From Chryseolinea serpens (GTDB lineage Bacteria > Bacteroidota > Bacteroidia > Cytophagales > Cyclobacteriaceae): a stretch of 64,000 nt of DNA. A model generated the notes under the pieces. It had not been told where the DNA came from. It did no database searches and worked only from the letters and a program-made list of their open reading frames with translations. Position numbers and translations under genes: made by a program. Location: contig NZ_FQWQ01000006.1 in NCBI RefSeq assembly GCF_900129725.1, positions 538,151 through 602,150 of the forward strand, written 5' to 3'. Positions within the stretch are counted from its first letter, which is position 1. Every line of letters begins with the position of its first letter. This document shows positions 35,973-44,970 of the stretch, in pieces.

Positions 35973-36725
35973 ATGAACGACTCACGTGCACTTTTTTTGA
36001 TGTTCGTCTTACTGTTATTCTCCTACGAGATTCAGGCACAATATCCGTTCGAAAAATTCCCCGCCATCCTGTACAAGGAGTTTGAGGATTGGAAAGAATA
36101 CGATCGGCTAGAAAAAGAGCAAAGAATACACTTCACACTAACCATTCCCGATTTTTACACCAACCACGATACCGTAACGATCCAACTCACGGGTTTTCAG
36201 GACCAGATGGACACTTCTCTTATTCGGGTCTTTAGAAATAAAAATCTAATTGGAAAAATAAAAGAGCCGATGTTCTTCATCAGTACGAATGTCAAGGATC
36301 ATCCTGTGAGTGTCGCCGACATAAATGGGGATTCACTAGACGATATAAAGTTAGTTATTCCCTACATGGGCAACGGCATAGCTAGCCTGAACGTGCGAGT
36401 GATCTATTTTTTTCAAAAAACCGACGGAAGCTTTGACAAAATCTCTTTCCTCGACAAAATGGATGGGCCGGAGCGGGATTTTAACGCAGACAACAATTTC
36501 GAGATCATTACCATGACATTGGATCAGTATGAGAGTCACAGCTACTGGACGTTCAATATCTACAATTTTGAAAACGGTACGTTGGTAAATCAAAATCAGA
36601 AGTATGGATACCCCATTATGATCCAGTTTCTTTACCGCGACAACTATGCGGTAACGAACAAAATTTCTGCAGAAAAAATGAAATCTTTTGAAAGGGCTTT
36701 GCCTAAAAATTTCGACAAAAAATAA
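35973..36725 (+). CDS. exported protein of unknown function with an FG-GAP-like segment
   Basis: About 250 aa, starting at the ATG at 35973 (an upstream in-frame ATG adds a poor leader). A Sec signal (ALFLMFVLLLFSYEIQA) is followed by mostly beta sequence. PVSVADINGDSLDDIKLV resembles an FG-GAP/dockerin-like calcium repeat (D-x-N-x-D-x-x-D-D) common in secreted Bacteroidetes proteins. Only one such unit is clear. The gene looks AT-richer than its neighbours, perhaps recent acquisition. The function is unknown. Confidence 0.65.
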   Translation: MNDSRALFLMFVLLLFSYEIQAQYPFEKFPAILYKEFEDWKEYDRLEKEQRIHFTLTIPDFYTNHDTVTIQLTGFQDQMDTSLIRVFRNKNLIGKIKEPMFFISTNVKDHPVSVADINGDSLDDIKLVIPYMGNGIASLNVRVIYFFQKTDGSFDKISFLDKMDGPERDFNADNNFEIITMTLDQYESHSYWTFNIYNFENGTLVNQNQKYGYPIMIQFLYRDNYAVTNKISAEKMKSFERALPKNFDKK

Positions 36726-36782
36726 AAGCTGTAAATTGCATCCGCTTTAACCCCCACGCTGCGAAGAGAGCGTCAACTGCCC

Positions 36783-37808
36783 ATGAAACCGATAGCCATT
36801 ACCGTTGCACTTCTCTGTTGCTTCGTCACTCCGACGCGTGCGCAACGTGGCAGCGATGTTGACAGTCTGGAGTATTTTAGTGGCAAGGAAGATTTCGAAA
36901 TGGCCAGTATCTATTTGGATAATCTTATAAAAATGAATCCAACCTCGGCTGCTCTCCGGATGCGGAAAGCCGAATACCTGGTTAAAATGCGCCAGGTTGA
37001 AGAAGCAAAAAAAGAATTCACCAAGGTCATTGAGATCGATCCATCTATATGGCAAGCTTACGGACAAAGAGGATCGATATATCTGAAGTCCAAACAATAC
37101 GATTCCGCTATACTTGATTTCACCCAGATTATGGGCACGAGCAGGGAAGTGGATTCGTTGACGTATTCATTCAGGGCGTACGCCTATCTGGAATCAAAAA
37201 ATTATAAGGCGGCGTCGCGTGACTATGATTCTATCATCCGGTTGAGACCCAAAGATCCTAACCTTTTAAACAACCGGTCTTATGCTCGCGAGCAACTGGG
37301 CGATTTTAAGGGTGCGTTGCAAGATGTGAATGACGCGATTGATGCCGACAAAACATATGTCAGGGCTTATGGCACTCGCGCTCTTCTTTATTTACGGATG
37401 GGTGACAGGGATGAAGCCCTTGCTAGCATAAGCGTGTATCTAAAAGCTTATCCCGACGATGAAATGGGAAATTGTCTGGTGGGGGAGCTTTTGTCTTATA
37501 AAAAGGACTATGAAAATGCAATTCCTCACCTTACGGTCTGCGTGCAAAAAGAGGCTCGCAAAGACCCTTACCTGTTAAGAGCGATGGCCTATTACAACAC
37601 AGGGCAGTGCTCGGCGGCGATAACGGATTTTTTAAAAATCTTAACGTTCAAACTCAGCGCGCCAGAAGAGGCCGAAGCATTGTATCATATCGGCGTCTGC
37701 AAAAACAGGCAAAAGCCGAAATCGGGGTGCGATTTTATCAGGAAGGCATTTCAAAAAGGAGCAAATGATGAAAAGCAAAAGCGAGTCTTATTGACGGAAT
37801 GTCAATGA
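36783..37808 (+). CDS. exported tetratricopeptide-repeat protein
   Basis: A 341-aa protein with a signal peptide (about 1-20, ending TRAQR). It then has at least seven TPR units of 34 residues, such as ALRMRKAEYLVKMRQVEEAK, AYGQRGSIYLKSKQYDSAI and NLLNNRSYAREQLGDFKGAL. TPR solenoids mediate protein contacts; no enzymatic domain is present. It follows the FG-GAP-like gene in the same direction with a 57-bp gap and is convergent with the second ABC exporter. The function is unknown. Confidence 0.85.
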   Translation: MKPIAITVALLCCFVTPTRAQRGSDVDSLEYFSGKEDFEMASIYLDNLIKMNPTSAALRMRKAEYLVKMRQVEEAKKEFTKVIEIDPSIWQAYGQRGSIYLKSKQYDSAILDFTQIMGTSREVDSLTYSFRAYAYLESKNYKAASRDYDSIIRLRPKDPNLLNNRSYAREQLGDFKGALQDVNDAIDADKTYVRAYGTRALLYLRMGDRDEALASISVYLKAYPDDEMGNCLVGELLSYKKDYENAIPHLTVCVQKEARKDPYLLRAMAYYNTGQCSAAITDFLKILTFKLSAPEEAEALYHIGVCKNRQKPKSGCDFIRKAFQKGANDEKQKRVLLTECQ

Positions 37809-37816
37809 CCTCCTCG

Positions 37817-39619
37817 CTATTGGTCATAGTCCTTAGCCTCGGCCTCGTCGAGCTGTCCTTGTTTTTCGAATAGGTCTTTGTACATACCTTCGGCCGCGAT
37901 TAGCGCGTCGTGCGTGCCCTCTTCGACAATATGACCATCGACAAGCACCACAATGCGGTTCGCTAACTTGGCAGACGACACGCGATGAGAGATGATGATG
38001 GTCGTACGCCCTTGCATGATCCGCTTCAAGCTATTCAAGATGGTGTTCTCCGTTTTCGTATCCACTGCCGATAGCGCATCATCCAACATCAATATCTTAG
38101 GCTCGCGCACAATAGCCCGGGCAATCGAGACGCGTTGCTTCTGTCCACCGGATAAGGTAATGCCCCGCTCGCCCACGCGTGTACTGAATCCGTTGGGAAA
38201 GCCCATAATGTTTTCATACACATCAGCATCTTTCGCAGCCTGGATCACCTTCTCCTCTTCGGGGTCTTTCAAGCCGAAGCCGATGTTGTTATAGATCGTA
38301 TCACTAAAAAGGAATACGTCCTGCGGCACATAGCCGATCTGGGTTCGCAGCGCGTGCAGGTCGTAGTCGGCGATGGGCACACCGTCGATCAGGATCTCGC
38401 CATCGCGTACGTCATACAGACGCGAAACCAGCGCCGACACCGTGCTCTTGCCCGAACCGGTGGTGCCGATGATGGCCAGTGACTCGCCGGGCTGGATGGA
38501 GAAAGAAATATTTTTTAACGCTTTGATGCCCGTGTCGGGATAGGTGAAGGATACATTTTTGAACTCCAGCTTTCCCTGGATCTCGCGGTCGAGATTTTTT
38601 TCCGAGACGATGTTGGTCTGGATCTTCAAAAATTCGTTGATGCGTTTCTGCGAAGCTTCGGCACGTTGCACAAGGCTGCTGGTCCATCCCAATGAAGTGA
38701 CCGGCCACGTTAACAAGTTCACATAGATGATGAACTCGGCGATGTTGCCAAAGGTGAGGTTTCCTTGGATCACCTGTACACTTCCGGCATACACGGTGAG
38801 GATCGTGCTGATGCCGATCAACCCCATGATGAGCGGGAAAAAGAGCGACTGCACTTTGGTGAGCTTCAGAGATTGCAGGCGATAAATATTGGTTTCCGAT
38901 TCGAACTTGGAGAGCGACTGCTGTTCCCGGTTAAAGGATTTCAATACACGAATGCCGCTGAAGGCTTCTTGAACAAACGTGGAGAGACGCGATTGACTTT
39001 TCTGGATCTGCTCCGACCTTCTTTCCATTTTATTGTTCACCAGAAAAATGCTGAGCGAAAGAAAAGGCAGCGGGCTGAGTGCATACAAGGTCAGTTCGGG
39101 GCTTTTGCTGAACATAAATGGGATCAGCATCATGAACAACGTGATGAGCTGAAGACCGTACATAATGGCTGGACCCAGATACATCCGCACGCGCCCGACG
39201 TCTTCGGCAATGCGGTTCATGAGGTCGCCGGTGTTGTTTCTTCTGTAAAAGCTGAGGGGAAGGGTTTGATAGTGCTCGAAGATCTCGTTCTTCAGATCAT
39301 ACTCCACGTAGCGTGACATCACGATGAGCGTTTGCCGCACAAAGTAGAGGAAGATACCGCGCAGGAAGGCCATCAATAAAATAAGTGCTGCATAGACCAG
39401 GATGCCAAAGGCAAAAACTTTGAAATAATCCTGTTGCTGTGGTGTGCCTTTGAAGGCTTGGAAGATGCGAATATTATCGGCCACCAGGTCGATGGAGTGT
39501 CGCACGATGATGGCGGGAACGATCTGAAAAATGTTGGAGATGATGACCCACAGCGTTCCGAAGAGGAGCAGCCATTTATATTTTAACAGGTATTTATTGA
39601 GGTACTTTAATTCTTTCAT
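37817..39619 (-). CDS. ABC exporter half-transporter (MsbA/lipid-A type)
   Basis: A 600-aa fused protein: six membrane helices in the N-terminal 320 residues, then an ATPase domain with Walker A GTTGSGKSTVSALV, the canonical signature LSGGQKQRVSIARAI, Walker B ILMLDDALSAVD and IISHRVSSAK. The overall form fits MsbA-like or multidrug half-transporters that act as dimers. The substrate cannot be predicted. It is a single gene, divergent from leucine dehydrogenase. Confidence 0.92.
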   Translation of the reverse strand: MKELKYLNKYLLKYKWLLLFGTLWVIISNIFQIVPAIIVRHSIDLVADNIRIFQAFKGTPQQQDYFKVFAFGILVYAALILLMAFLRGIFLYFVRQTLIVMSRYVEYDLKNEIFEHYQTLPLSFYRRNNTGDLMNRIAEDVGRVRMYLGPAIMYGLQLITLFMMLIPFMFSKSPELTLYALSPLPFLSLSIFLVNNKMERRSEQIQKSQSRLSTFVQEAFSGIRVLKSFNREQQSLSKFESETNIYRLQSLKLTKVQSLFFPLIMGLIGISTILTVYAGSVQVIQGNLTFGNIAEFIIYVNLLTWPVTSLGWTSSLVQRAEASQKRINEFLKIQTNIVSEKNLDREIQGKLEFKNVSFTYPDTGIKALKNISFSIQPGESLAIIGTTGSGKSTVSALVSRLYDVRDGEILIDGVPIADYDLHALRTQIGYVPQDVFLFSDTIYNNIGFGLKDPEEEKVIQAAKDADVYENIMGFPNGFSTRVGERGITLSGGQKQRVSIARAIVREPKILMLDDALSAVDTKTENTILNSLKRIMQGRTTIIISHRVSSAKLANRIVVLVDGHIVEEGTHDALIAAEGMYKDLFEKQGQLDEAEAKDYDQ

Positions 39620-39671
39620 TCAAAAAAATTTGGCGGGCCTTCCGTTAAACGAAATATACTTCCAATAGTTC

Positions 39672-39700
39672 TTGCAAACGTTTGAAACGACGTAATTTTG
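39672..39700 (+). promoter_or_regulatory. promoter of the leucine dehydrogenase-type gene
   Basis: TTG at 39672 and TAATTTTG at 39693 are 18 bp apart, close to the TTG-N19-TAnnTTTG consensus. It predicts a leader of about 65 nt before the ATG at 39774. Confidence 0.6.
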
Positions 39701-39773
39701 CGTATTCCTTAACGAAAGGGACCTTGGAAAACCGGGGTTTAAAACTACAACAATCAAACGTAAAACAAATCCG

Positions 39774-40874
39774 ATGGAGATTAAAGAACTTGAAAAAGTG
39801 CAACACGCGGGCATCTTCGGCACGCTGTCACAACTGGGTCATGAGCAAGTCGTGTTTTGTCAGGATGCGGCCACGGGCCTCAAGGCGATCATTGCCATTC
39901 ACAATACTGTGCTGGGCCCTGCCCTTGGCGGCACGCGCATGTGGAACTACGCTTCGGAGCAAGAAGCCCTCACGGACGTTTTGCGTCTCTCGCGCGGCAT
40001 GACCTTCAAAGCCGCCATCAGCGGTCTTAACCTGGGCGGTGGCAAGGCCGTCATCATTGGCGATGCCAGCACCATGAAAACGGAAGCCTTTCTGCGCCGT
40101 TTCGGAAAATTCGTGAACAGCCTTAATGGCAAATACATCACTGCCGAAGACGTGAACATGAAAACGTCCGACATGGAATATGTGGCCATGGAAACCAAAC
40201 ACGTCACCGGCCTCCCTGAATCCATGGGTGGCGGCGGAGACCCTTCGCCGGTAACAGCCTATGGCGTTTACCTGGGCATGAAAGCCACCGCCAAAAAAGT
40301 ATACGGCAACGACAGCCTCAGCGGCAAGAAGATCGGTGTCCAAGGCATCGGCCAGGTAGGCATGCACCTCGTGGAACACCTGGTGAACGAAAACGCCACC
40401 GTCTATATCACCGACATCCACGAAGCCAAAGTAGCCGACATCGTCCGCAAACACGGTGTAACCGCCGTTGGCCAGGACGCCATCTACGACCTCGACATGG
40501 ACATCTACGCCCCCTGTGCGCTGGGTGCCACGGTGAACGACGACACGATCGCCCGCCTCAAGTGCAGCATCATCGCCGGCGCCGCCAACAACCAGCTCAA
40601 AGACGAAGTAAAACACGGCTACATGCTGGTGGACCGCTCCATCGCCTACGCCCCCGACTTCCTCATCAACGCCGGAGGACTTATCAACGTCTACAACGAA
40701 TACCTCGGTCATTACAACCGCCAGCGCGTCATGGAACAAACAGAGAAGATCTATGACACGTGCCTCAACATCTTAAATCTCGCCAGCCGCGAAAAACTGT
40801 CCAGCCAGGAAGCGGCGATAAAGTTGTGTGAGAAGCGGATTGCGGATATGGCGTTGGTGAAGGTGTCGAGATAG
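39774..40874 (+). CDS. Glu/Leu/Phe/Val dehydrogenase, leucine dehydrogenase type
   Basis: NAD-dependent oxidative deamination of branched-chain amino acids. The 366-aa size matches leucine dehydrogenase (about 364), not hexameric GDH (about 420-450). Substrate-binding and catalytic lysines are Lys79 (RGMTFKAAISG) and Lys91 (GGGKAV). The Rossmann NAD loop GVQGIGQVGMH is at about 187-197. The start has a good promoter upstream. The 3' side has the heptamer repeat arrays and then a terminator; no other gene is in the unit. Confidence 0.93.
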   Translation: MEIKELEKVQHAGIFGTLSQLGHEQVVFCQDAATGLKAIIAIHNTVLGPALGGTRMWNYASEQEALTDVLRLSRGMTFKAAISGLNLGGGKAVIIGDASTMKTEAFLRRFGKFVNSLNGKYITAEDVNMKTSDMEYVAMETKHVTGLPESMGGGGDPSPVTAYGVYLGMKATAKKVYGNDSLSGKKIGVQGIGQVGMHLVEHLVNENATVYITDIHEAKVADIVRKHGVTAVGQDAIYDLDMDIYAPCALGATVNDDTIARLKCSIIAGAANNQLKDEVKHGYMLVDRSIAYAPDFLINAGGLINVYNEYLGHYNRQRVMEQTEKIYDTCLNILNLASREKLSSQEAAIKLCEKRIADMALVKVSR

Positions 40875-40883
40875 GAACTTTCA

Positions 40884-40946
40884 GGAGCCAGAATCCAGGA
40901 GTCAGGAGCTAGTGCTTCGGCGTCAGTAGCCAGTAGTTAGTAGCCG
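40884..40946 (-). repeat. left heptamer-repeat array (minus orientation)
   Basis: Nine consecutive 7-bp units, GGAGCCA, GAATCCA, GGAGTCA and so on, read on the plus strand; on the minus strand they are TGnnTnC-type heptamers. They begin 9 bp after the stop at 40874. Each unit aligns with one on the right array, so the two can pair as a long interrupted stem. Confidence 0.75.
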
Positions 40947-41053
40947 TAGGGGTGCGGGAGTGAGGTTTGAGTGTGAGGTTTGAGTGTGGAGGTGGGTGCG
41001 TAAACGTTTCCACTTACTGAAAACCGACACTATCAGCTCCCAAAATGCTTCCT

Positions 41054-41217
41054 TGACTCCAGACTCCTGAATACTGGATTCCGAAACTGACTGGCTCCTG
41101 AATACTGGATTCTGGATTCTGAAGACCGACTCCTAAGCACTGGCTACTGACTACTGGCTACTGAATGCCGACTCCCAAGCACTGGCTCCTGGCTTCTGGC
41201 TCCTGGCTCCTGATAAC
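41054..41217 (+). repeat. right heptamer-repeat array (plus orientation)
   Basis: At least 22 heptamers, of which 18 are uninterrupted from 41092 to 41217. The consensus is close to TGGCTCC/TGGCTAC/TGGATTC with TGA variants. There is a 42-bp higher-order repeat (41120-41147 matches 41162-41189). The segment 41142-41213 matches the reverse complement of 40881-40945 nearly unit by unit. The spacer (40947-41053) holds a 13-bp tandem duplication around GTGAGGTTTGA and no gene. From 41218 to 41373 there is only a terminator. Confidence 0.8.
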
Positions 41218-41241
41218 ATCCTCCCAAACCCAAGAAATCCC

Positions 41242-41277
41242 CATCCCGTTAGTGAAAGCTGCGGGATGTTTTTATTT
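41242..41277 (+). terminator. Rho-independent terminator after the heptamer arrays
   Basis: CATCCCG/CGGGATG, 7-bp stem with a 13-nt loop, followed by TTTTTATTTTTG. It lies 370 bp after the leucine dehydrogenase-type stop, so the heptamer arrays would be transcribed in its 3' untranslated region. Confidence 0.75.
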
Positions 41278-41373
41278 TTGTGCCCCCGTTACCTTTTGTA
41301 TAATAGTAATGGGTTAATCGTGCGGGTTTGGATTTTTTTGGACCCGGATTTTACTTAAACGCTGTTCTTTACC

Positions 41374-42513
41374 ATGCTTAACAGAAGAAGCCTTCGAATA
41401 AAAGTGATGCAGAGCCTGTTCGCGCTGCAACAATGCAAAGAAGCCAATTATGAATTGTGCCTCGAAAAAATAAACGAAGCCTTTTTGCCCGACCTCAATT
41501 CCATGGAGGTGCAGGACAAGCCGCTGCTGAACGCCCAAAAGAAAAAGGCGGCAAAACTGTTTGAATCCACCTTTGCCAAGCACGAGACCTCGGTGGACCA
41601 TGAAGATGCCAAGATCAAGAAAGTGGTGAACGAGTGTTTCGTTTTCTACGCCAAGCAATCCAAAAAAGACACCGATTTTTTCCGGAAGAACCTGGTCAGC
41701 GAAGTAGAGAAGATCTACGACCGCTATATCGAGGTGTTGAAGCTGGTGCCCGCTTTTGCCGAACTGGCGGCCGCCGATAAAAAAGTGAGCCACAAGAATT
41801 TTATCAACAACGCGTGGATAAAAGGCCTGGTGGAAAGTGAGGCGCTGAACAAAGACGCCCTGAAATTGGGCCGTCACTGGCAGGACAAACCCGAGCGTGT
41901 GAAGGTGTGGTTCCGCGATGTGATCCGCCAGGAAAACGAATACCTGAACTATCTCGACAAGAAAAGTCCTACGCTGGAAGACCAGAAAAAATTCATCAAC
42001 CACCTCTACAAAAAGGTGATCCTGGGAAAGACCGTCATCAACGATTTCTTTGAGGAAGAGGTGCTGCGCTGGGCCGAAGACAAGGACATTGTGAAGGGCA
42101 TGGTGGAAAAGACCATCAAGTCGTTCGACCCCGAGGCAAAGACGCCGCTGACGTTGCACACGTTGTCTATCAACTGGGATGACGACAAGGCGTTTATTGA
42201 AAATCTGTTCGACACCACTGCGTCGCTGGATGTGAAATACAAGGAGCTGATCGCCAACAACACGCGCAATTGGGAGGTGGACCGCTTGCCGTTGACCGAC
42301 CGGGTGATCCTGGAAATGGCCATTGCCGAGCTGCTGATCTTCCCCAACATCCCTGTAAAGGTCTCCATGAACGAATACATCGAGCTGGCCAAGAACTACA
42401 GCACACCCAACAGCCGGCAGTTCATCAACGGCATTCTCGACGTGATCGCCAAGGAGTTGAAAGAGGCCGGCACGCTGAAAAAGAGCGGTCGCGGGTTGAT
42501 CGACAACAAGTAA
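41374..42513 (+). CDS. nusB: NusB transcription antitermination factor, long Bacteroidetes form
   Basis: Component of the antitermination complex on rRNA transcripts. At 379 aa it is far longer than E. coli NusB (139). The opening LNRRSLRIKVMQSLFALQQ is a normal NusB first helix and the C-terminal half carries WEVDRLPLTDRVILEMAIAE followed by NEYIELAKNYSTPNSRQFINGILD, the conserved core. The residues between (about 40-270) are a helical insertion typical of Bacteroidetes. It heads a cluster with ytxH, a DUF1573 gene, yajC, a YbbR gene and coaE. Confidence 0.92.
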   Translation: MLNRRSLRIKVMQSLFALQQCKEANYELCLEKINEAFLPDLNSMEVQDKPLLNAQKKKAAKLFESTFAKHETSVDHEDAKIKKVVNECFVFYAKQSKKDTDFFRKNLVSEVEKIYDRYIEVLKLVPAFAELAAADKKVSHKNFINNAWIKGLVESEALNKDALKLGRHWQDKPERVKVWFRDVIRQENEYLNYLDKKSPTLEDQKKFINHLYKKVILGKTVINDFFEEEVLRWAEDKDIVKGMVEKTIKSFDPEAKTPLTLHTLSINWDDDKAFIENLFDTTASLDVKYKELIANNTRNWEVDRLPLTDRVILEMAIAELLIFPNIPVKVSMNEYIELAKNYSTPNSRQFINGILDVIAKELKEAGTLKKSGRGLIDNK

Positions 42514-42627
42514 AAACGCCCTTTGCCGGGTTAATCACCGGAACATCCGTACGGGGCCGGATGTGATTTGTTAAAAATTGTTAAAATTTTGAATTTGCGC
42601 AGAAACCCTAATTAATTTTAAACTTTT

Positions 42628-42936
42628 ATGAGCAAAAAGAGCGGAAATACATTGATGGCTTTTCTTTTCGGAGCAGCAGCGGGCGCTATTTTGGGCATAC
42701 TGTACGCCCCCGACAAGGGAACAAATACCCGTGAAAAGTTGTCGTTCCAGTTGGATAAATACCGGAACATGCTCCAGGACCTGATCAACGATTTCGTGTC
42801 GGGCAAAGAAACACCGCTCACCAGCGAGGCAAAATCGCAGGGCCAGAAAGTGGTGGACGAAGCCAAGAACAAGGCCGAGCGCCTGTTGGAAGATGTGGAT
42901 GATTTGCTGGAGCAGATCCGCGGTAAAAAAGGTTAA
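42628..42936 (+). CDS. YtxH-like small membrane-associated protein
   Basis: A 102-aa protein with one N-terminal membrane segment (MAFLFGAAAGAILGILYAPDKG) followed by a charged, helical tail (DEAKNKAERLLEDVDDLLEQI), the layout of the YtxH/gas-vesicle-like stress family. The glycine-rich segment followed by LYAPDKG is its signature. The function is not established. It stands 115 bp after nusB and 48 bp before the DUF1573 gene. Confidence 0.82.
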   Translation: MSKKSGNTLMAFLFGAAAGAILGILYAPDKGTNTREKLSFQLDKYRNMLQDLINDFVSGKETPLTSEAKSQGQKVVDEAKNKAERLLEDVDDLLEQIRGKKG

Positions 42937-42983
42937 TCCCGCCAAACGTTGAATTGAAAAAACAGAAGAACCGATAAATTTAA

Positions 42984-43517
42984 ATGAACATGAAACAGTA
43001 TTTGGTAAAGCCCTTCATTCTGCTGGCCTTTGTGGCCATGATGACCAGCGCCTGCAAGGACAAGAACGCCGAGAAGCGGATCGCACAGCTGGAGAGCCGC
43101 CTGGCTGAATTGGAAGGCAAGAAAACCGCCACACCGGGAGCACCCTCCCCGACCACGCCGGCCCCCGAGGCAAAACCCGAAGGCCCGCTGCCTAAAATGG
43201 AATTCCAGACCACCGACCACGACTTTGGCACGATCCACGAAGGCGACGTTGTGGAGTATACCTACGCCTTTAAGAACACCGGCGATGCACCCCTCATCAT
43301 CCAGGGTGCACAAGGCTCCTGCGGATGCACGGTGCCCGATTGGACCAAAGAGTCCATCCCAGTAGGTGGAACAGGCTTTGTGAAAGCTAAATTCGACAGC
43401 AACGGGAAATCCCAAATACAGAACAAGACCGTAACGGTAACGGCCAACACCTGGCCCAAGCAAACCGTGCTGCGCTTCAAGGCGATGGTGACCCCCAAGG
43501 CGGGCCCTGCTAAGTAA
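42984..43517 (+). CDS. DUF1573 lipoprotein
   Basis: A 177-aa lipoprotein with lipobox TSAC (Cys24), a coiled-coil segment (KNAEKRIAQLESRLAELEGKK cut short here), a Pro/Ala linker and a DUF1573 domain with FQTTDHDFGTIHEGDVVEYT and GSCGCTVPDWTKE. The domain is an Ig-like fold common in Bacteroidetes and Planctomycetes; its ligands are unknown. It is part of the conserved nusB to coaE cluster, and a terminator follows. Confidence 0.87.
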   Translation: MNMKQYLVKPFILLAFVAMMTSACKDKNAEKRIAQLESRLAELEGKKTATPGAPSPTTPAPEAKPEGPLPKMEFQTTDHDFGTIHEGDVVEYTYAFKNTGDAPLIIQGAQGSCGCTVPDWTKESIPVGGTGFVKAKFDSNGKSQIQNKTVTVTANTWPKQTVLRFKAMVTPKAGPAK

Positions 43518-43538
43518 GTGCATCCCCTTCCATCAACG

Positions 43539-43568
43539 CATCCCAATCTGCCTGAGCAGGTTGGGATG
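43539..43568 (+). terminator. Rho-independent terminator between the DUF1573 gene and yajC
   Basis: CATCCCAA-t-CTGC pairs with GCAG-g-TTGGGATG (one internal mismatch), loop CTGA, followed by TTTGTTTT. It is 21 bp after the stop. Confidence 0.85.
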
Positions 43569-43584
43569 TTTGTTTTAATTGAGA

Positions 43585-43592
43585 TACCTTTG
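43585..43592 (+). promoter_or_regulatory. -7 box of the yajC promoter
   Basis: TACCTTTG, a perfect TAnnTTTG match, 25 bp before the ATG. A TTG 21 bp upstream falls inside the terminator stem, so terminator and promoter overlap. Confidence 0.55.
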
Positions 43593-43616
43593 AAGCCTTA
43601 AAAAAAATTTCAGACT

Positions 43617-43925
43617 ATGTATTCCATCCTATTGCAAGCATCATCCGGATTTCAGGTGCAACAATTGATCCCCATCGCCGGTATTATCCTGGTGTTTTAT
43701 TTTTTCATGATCCGTCCCCAGCAAAAGAAGGCCAAAGACGGCAAGAAGTTTATCGACGAACTGAAGAAAGGCGACTATGTCGTAACTATTGGGGGCGCGC
43801 ATGGTTATATAGCTGAGATGGAAGGCGATACCTTCATCCTGGAAGTGGAGAAAGGCGGACGCATCCGCTTTAACAAGACCGCCATTTCGATGGAAGCCAC
43901 CAAAGCTGCCAACACAAAAAAATAA
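43617..43925 (+). CDS. yajC: preprotein translocase subunit YajC
   Basis: Accessory subunit of the Sec holotranslocon (SecDF-YajC), 102 aa. One N-terminal membrane helix (LIPIAGIILVFYFFMIRPQQKK) is followed by the cytoplasmic YajC domain with GDYVVTIGGAHGYIAEMEGDT. The C-terminal tail is short and polar. It has its own -7 box. The YbbR gene follows after 96 bp. Confidence 0.95.
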   Translation: MYSILLQASSGFQVQQLIPIAGIILVFYFFMIRPQQKKAKDGKKFIDELKKGDYVVTIGGAHGYIAEMEGDTFILEVEKGGRIRFNKTAISMEATKAANTKK

Positions 43926-44021
43926 TACCGGATTGAGAGGTTAACCAAAACGGGACACGATCCCGGCGGTACGCAGTGACGCAACATGTGGACTGTGAAA
44001 AAGTAATTCGACCGATACGCG

Positions 44022-44966
44022 ATGAGTTTTTTCAATTCCATATTCAACATACTTCGATTCAACCGGAAAAACTGGAACGCCATCGTGCTGTGCATTTTTG
44101 CCGCGATGGTGTTCTGGTTTTTTAATGCCCTCAACAAGAACTACACCACCAACATTAATTTTCCGTTAGCTTTTGACTACGATCACGAGAACTATGTTCC
44201 CGTGCGTCCGTTGCCCAAGTCCGTGCGCATCAATGTTTCGGGCATCGGATGGAATTTGTTCCGTCGCAGTGCCGGGTTGAAAGTGCCTGCACTGGTTATT
44301 GCCCTGGAGCGCCCCGCCGATGTGAGGAAGATCGTGGGCAGCACCTTGCCGGCCTTGTTCTCCACCCAGCTGGAAGAGTTCAAGATCAACTTTGTTATCA
44401 GCGACACCCTGCGGATCGCCATCGAACCCAAGGCCTCGCGTTGGGTGCACCTGCGGTTGGATTCGCCCAGCATTCTGTTTCGCGATGGCTATGCTTTGAC
44501 CAGTCCCGTTTCCATCGTTCCGGATTCGGTGTTTATTGAAGGGCCACAAAAACTCATCAACAGTTTGTCAAGCCAGTTGTACTTAAAGATACCCGATCGC
44601 AACATCGACGAGAACTTTCGCGACGATGTGGAGGTTACATTCCTGAACAACGAGCTCGTGAAGCGCGACCCCCCGACGGTGGCCGTGAGCTTCTCCGTCG
44701 ATCGAATGGTGGAGCGCAACGACTCTATTGCCCTGAAAGTGATCAATCCGCCCAAGCGTGCATGGGCTTTCATCGAGCGAAAGAAAATTCCCTGCAAGGT
44801 GGTGATCCCGCAAAGTGCGTTGGCCACCTACCGTCCCGACTCGGTGAAAGCGGTAGTAGATTTGGGAACGATCGGGCGCGGGGGAAACAAACTATTCCCG
44901 GTGTTAAAAGGCTTGCCTCCCTATTCAAAGGTGCTTGCCATAGACTCCATTTACGTAAAGTTTTAA
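44022..44966 (+). CDS. YbbR-like domain protein
   Basis: A 314-aa protein with a single N-terminal membrane anchor (AIVLCIFAAMVFWFFNALNK) and an exported part. The beta-rich repeats (LRLDSPSILFRDGYALTSPVS, PDSVFIEGPQKLI and later units) are YbbR type, as in CdaR, the regulator of the diadenylate cyclase CdaA. No diadenylate cyclase gene is next to it here, so a c-di-AMP link is only a family association. It precedes coaE by 4 bp. Confidence 0.85.
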   Translation: MSFFNSIFNILRFNRKNWNAIVLCIFAAMVFWFFNALNKNYTTNINFPLAFDYDHENYVPVRPLPKSVRINVSGIGWNLFRRSAGLKVPALVIALERPADVRKIVGSTLPALFSTQLEEFKINFVISDTLRIAIEPKASRWVHLRLDSPSILFRDGYALTSPVSIVPDSVFIEGPQKLINSLSSQLYLKIPDRNIDENFRDDVEVTFLNNELVKRDPPTVAVSFSVDRMVERNDSIALKVINPPKRAWAFIERKKIPCKVVIPQSALATYRPDSVKAVVDLGTIGRGGNKLFPVLKGLPPYSKVLAIDSIYVKF

Positions 44967-44970
44967 CCTT

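Noticed and set aside
40875..41230. CRISPR array
   Set aside because: The repeat unit is 7 bp and degenerate, with no spacers of regular size and no cas genes nearby; it is a heptamer tandem repeat instead.
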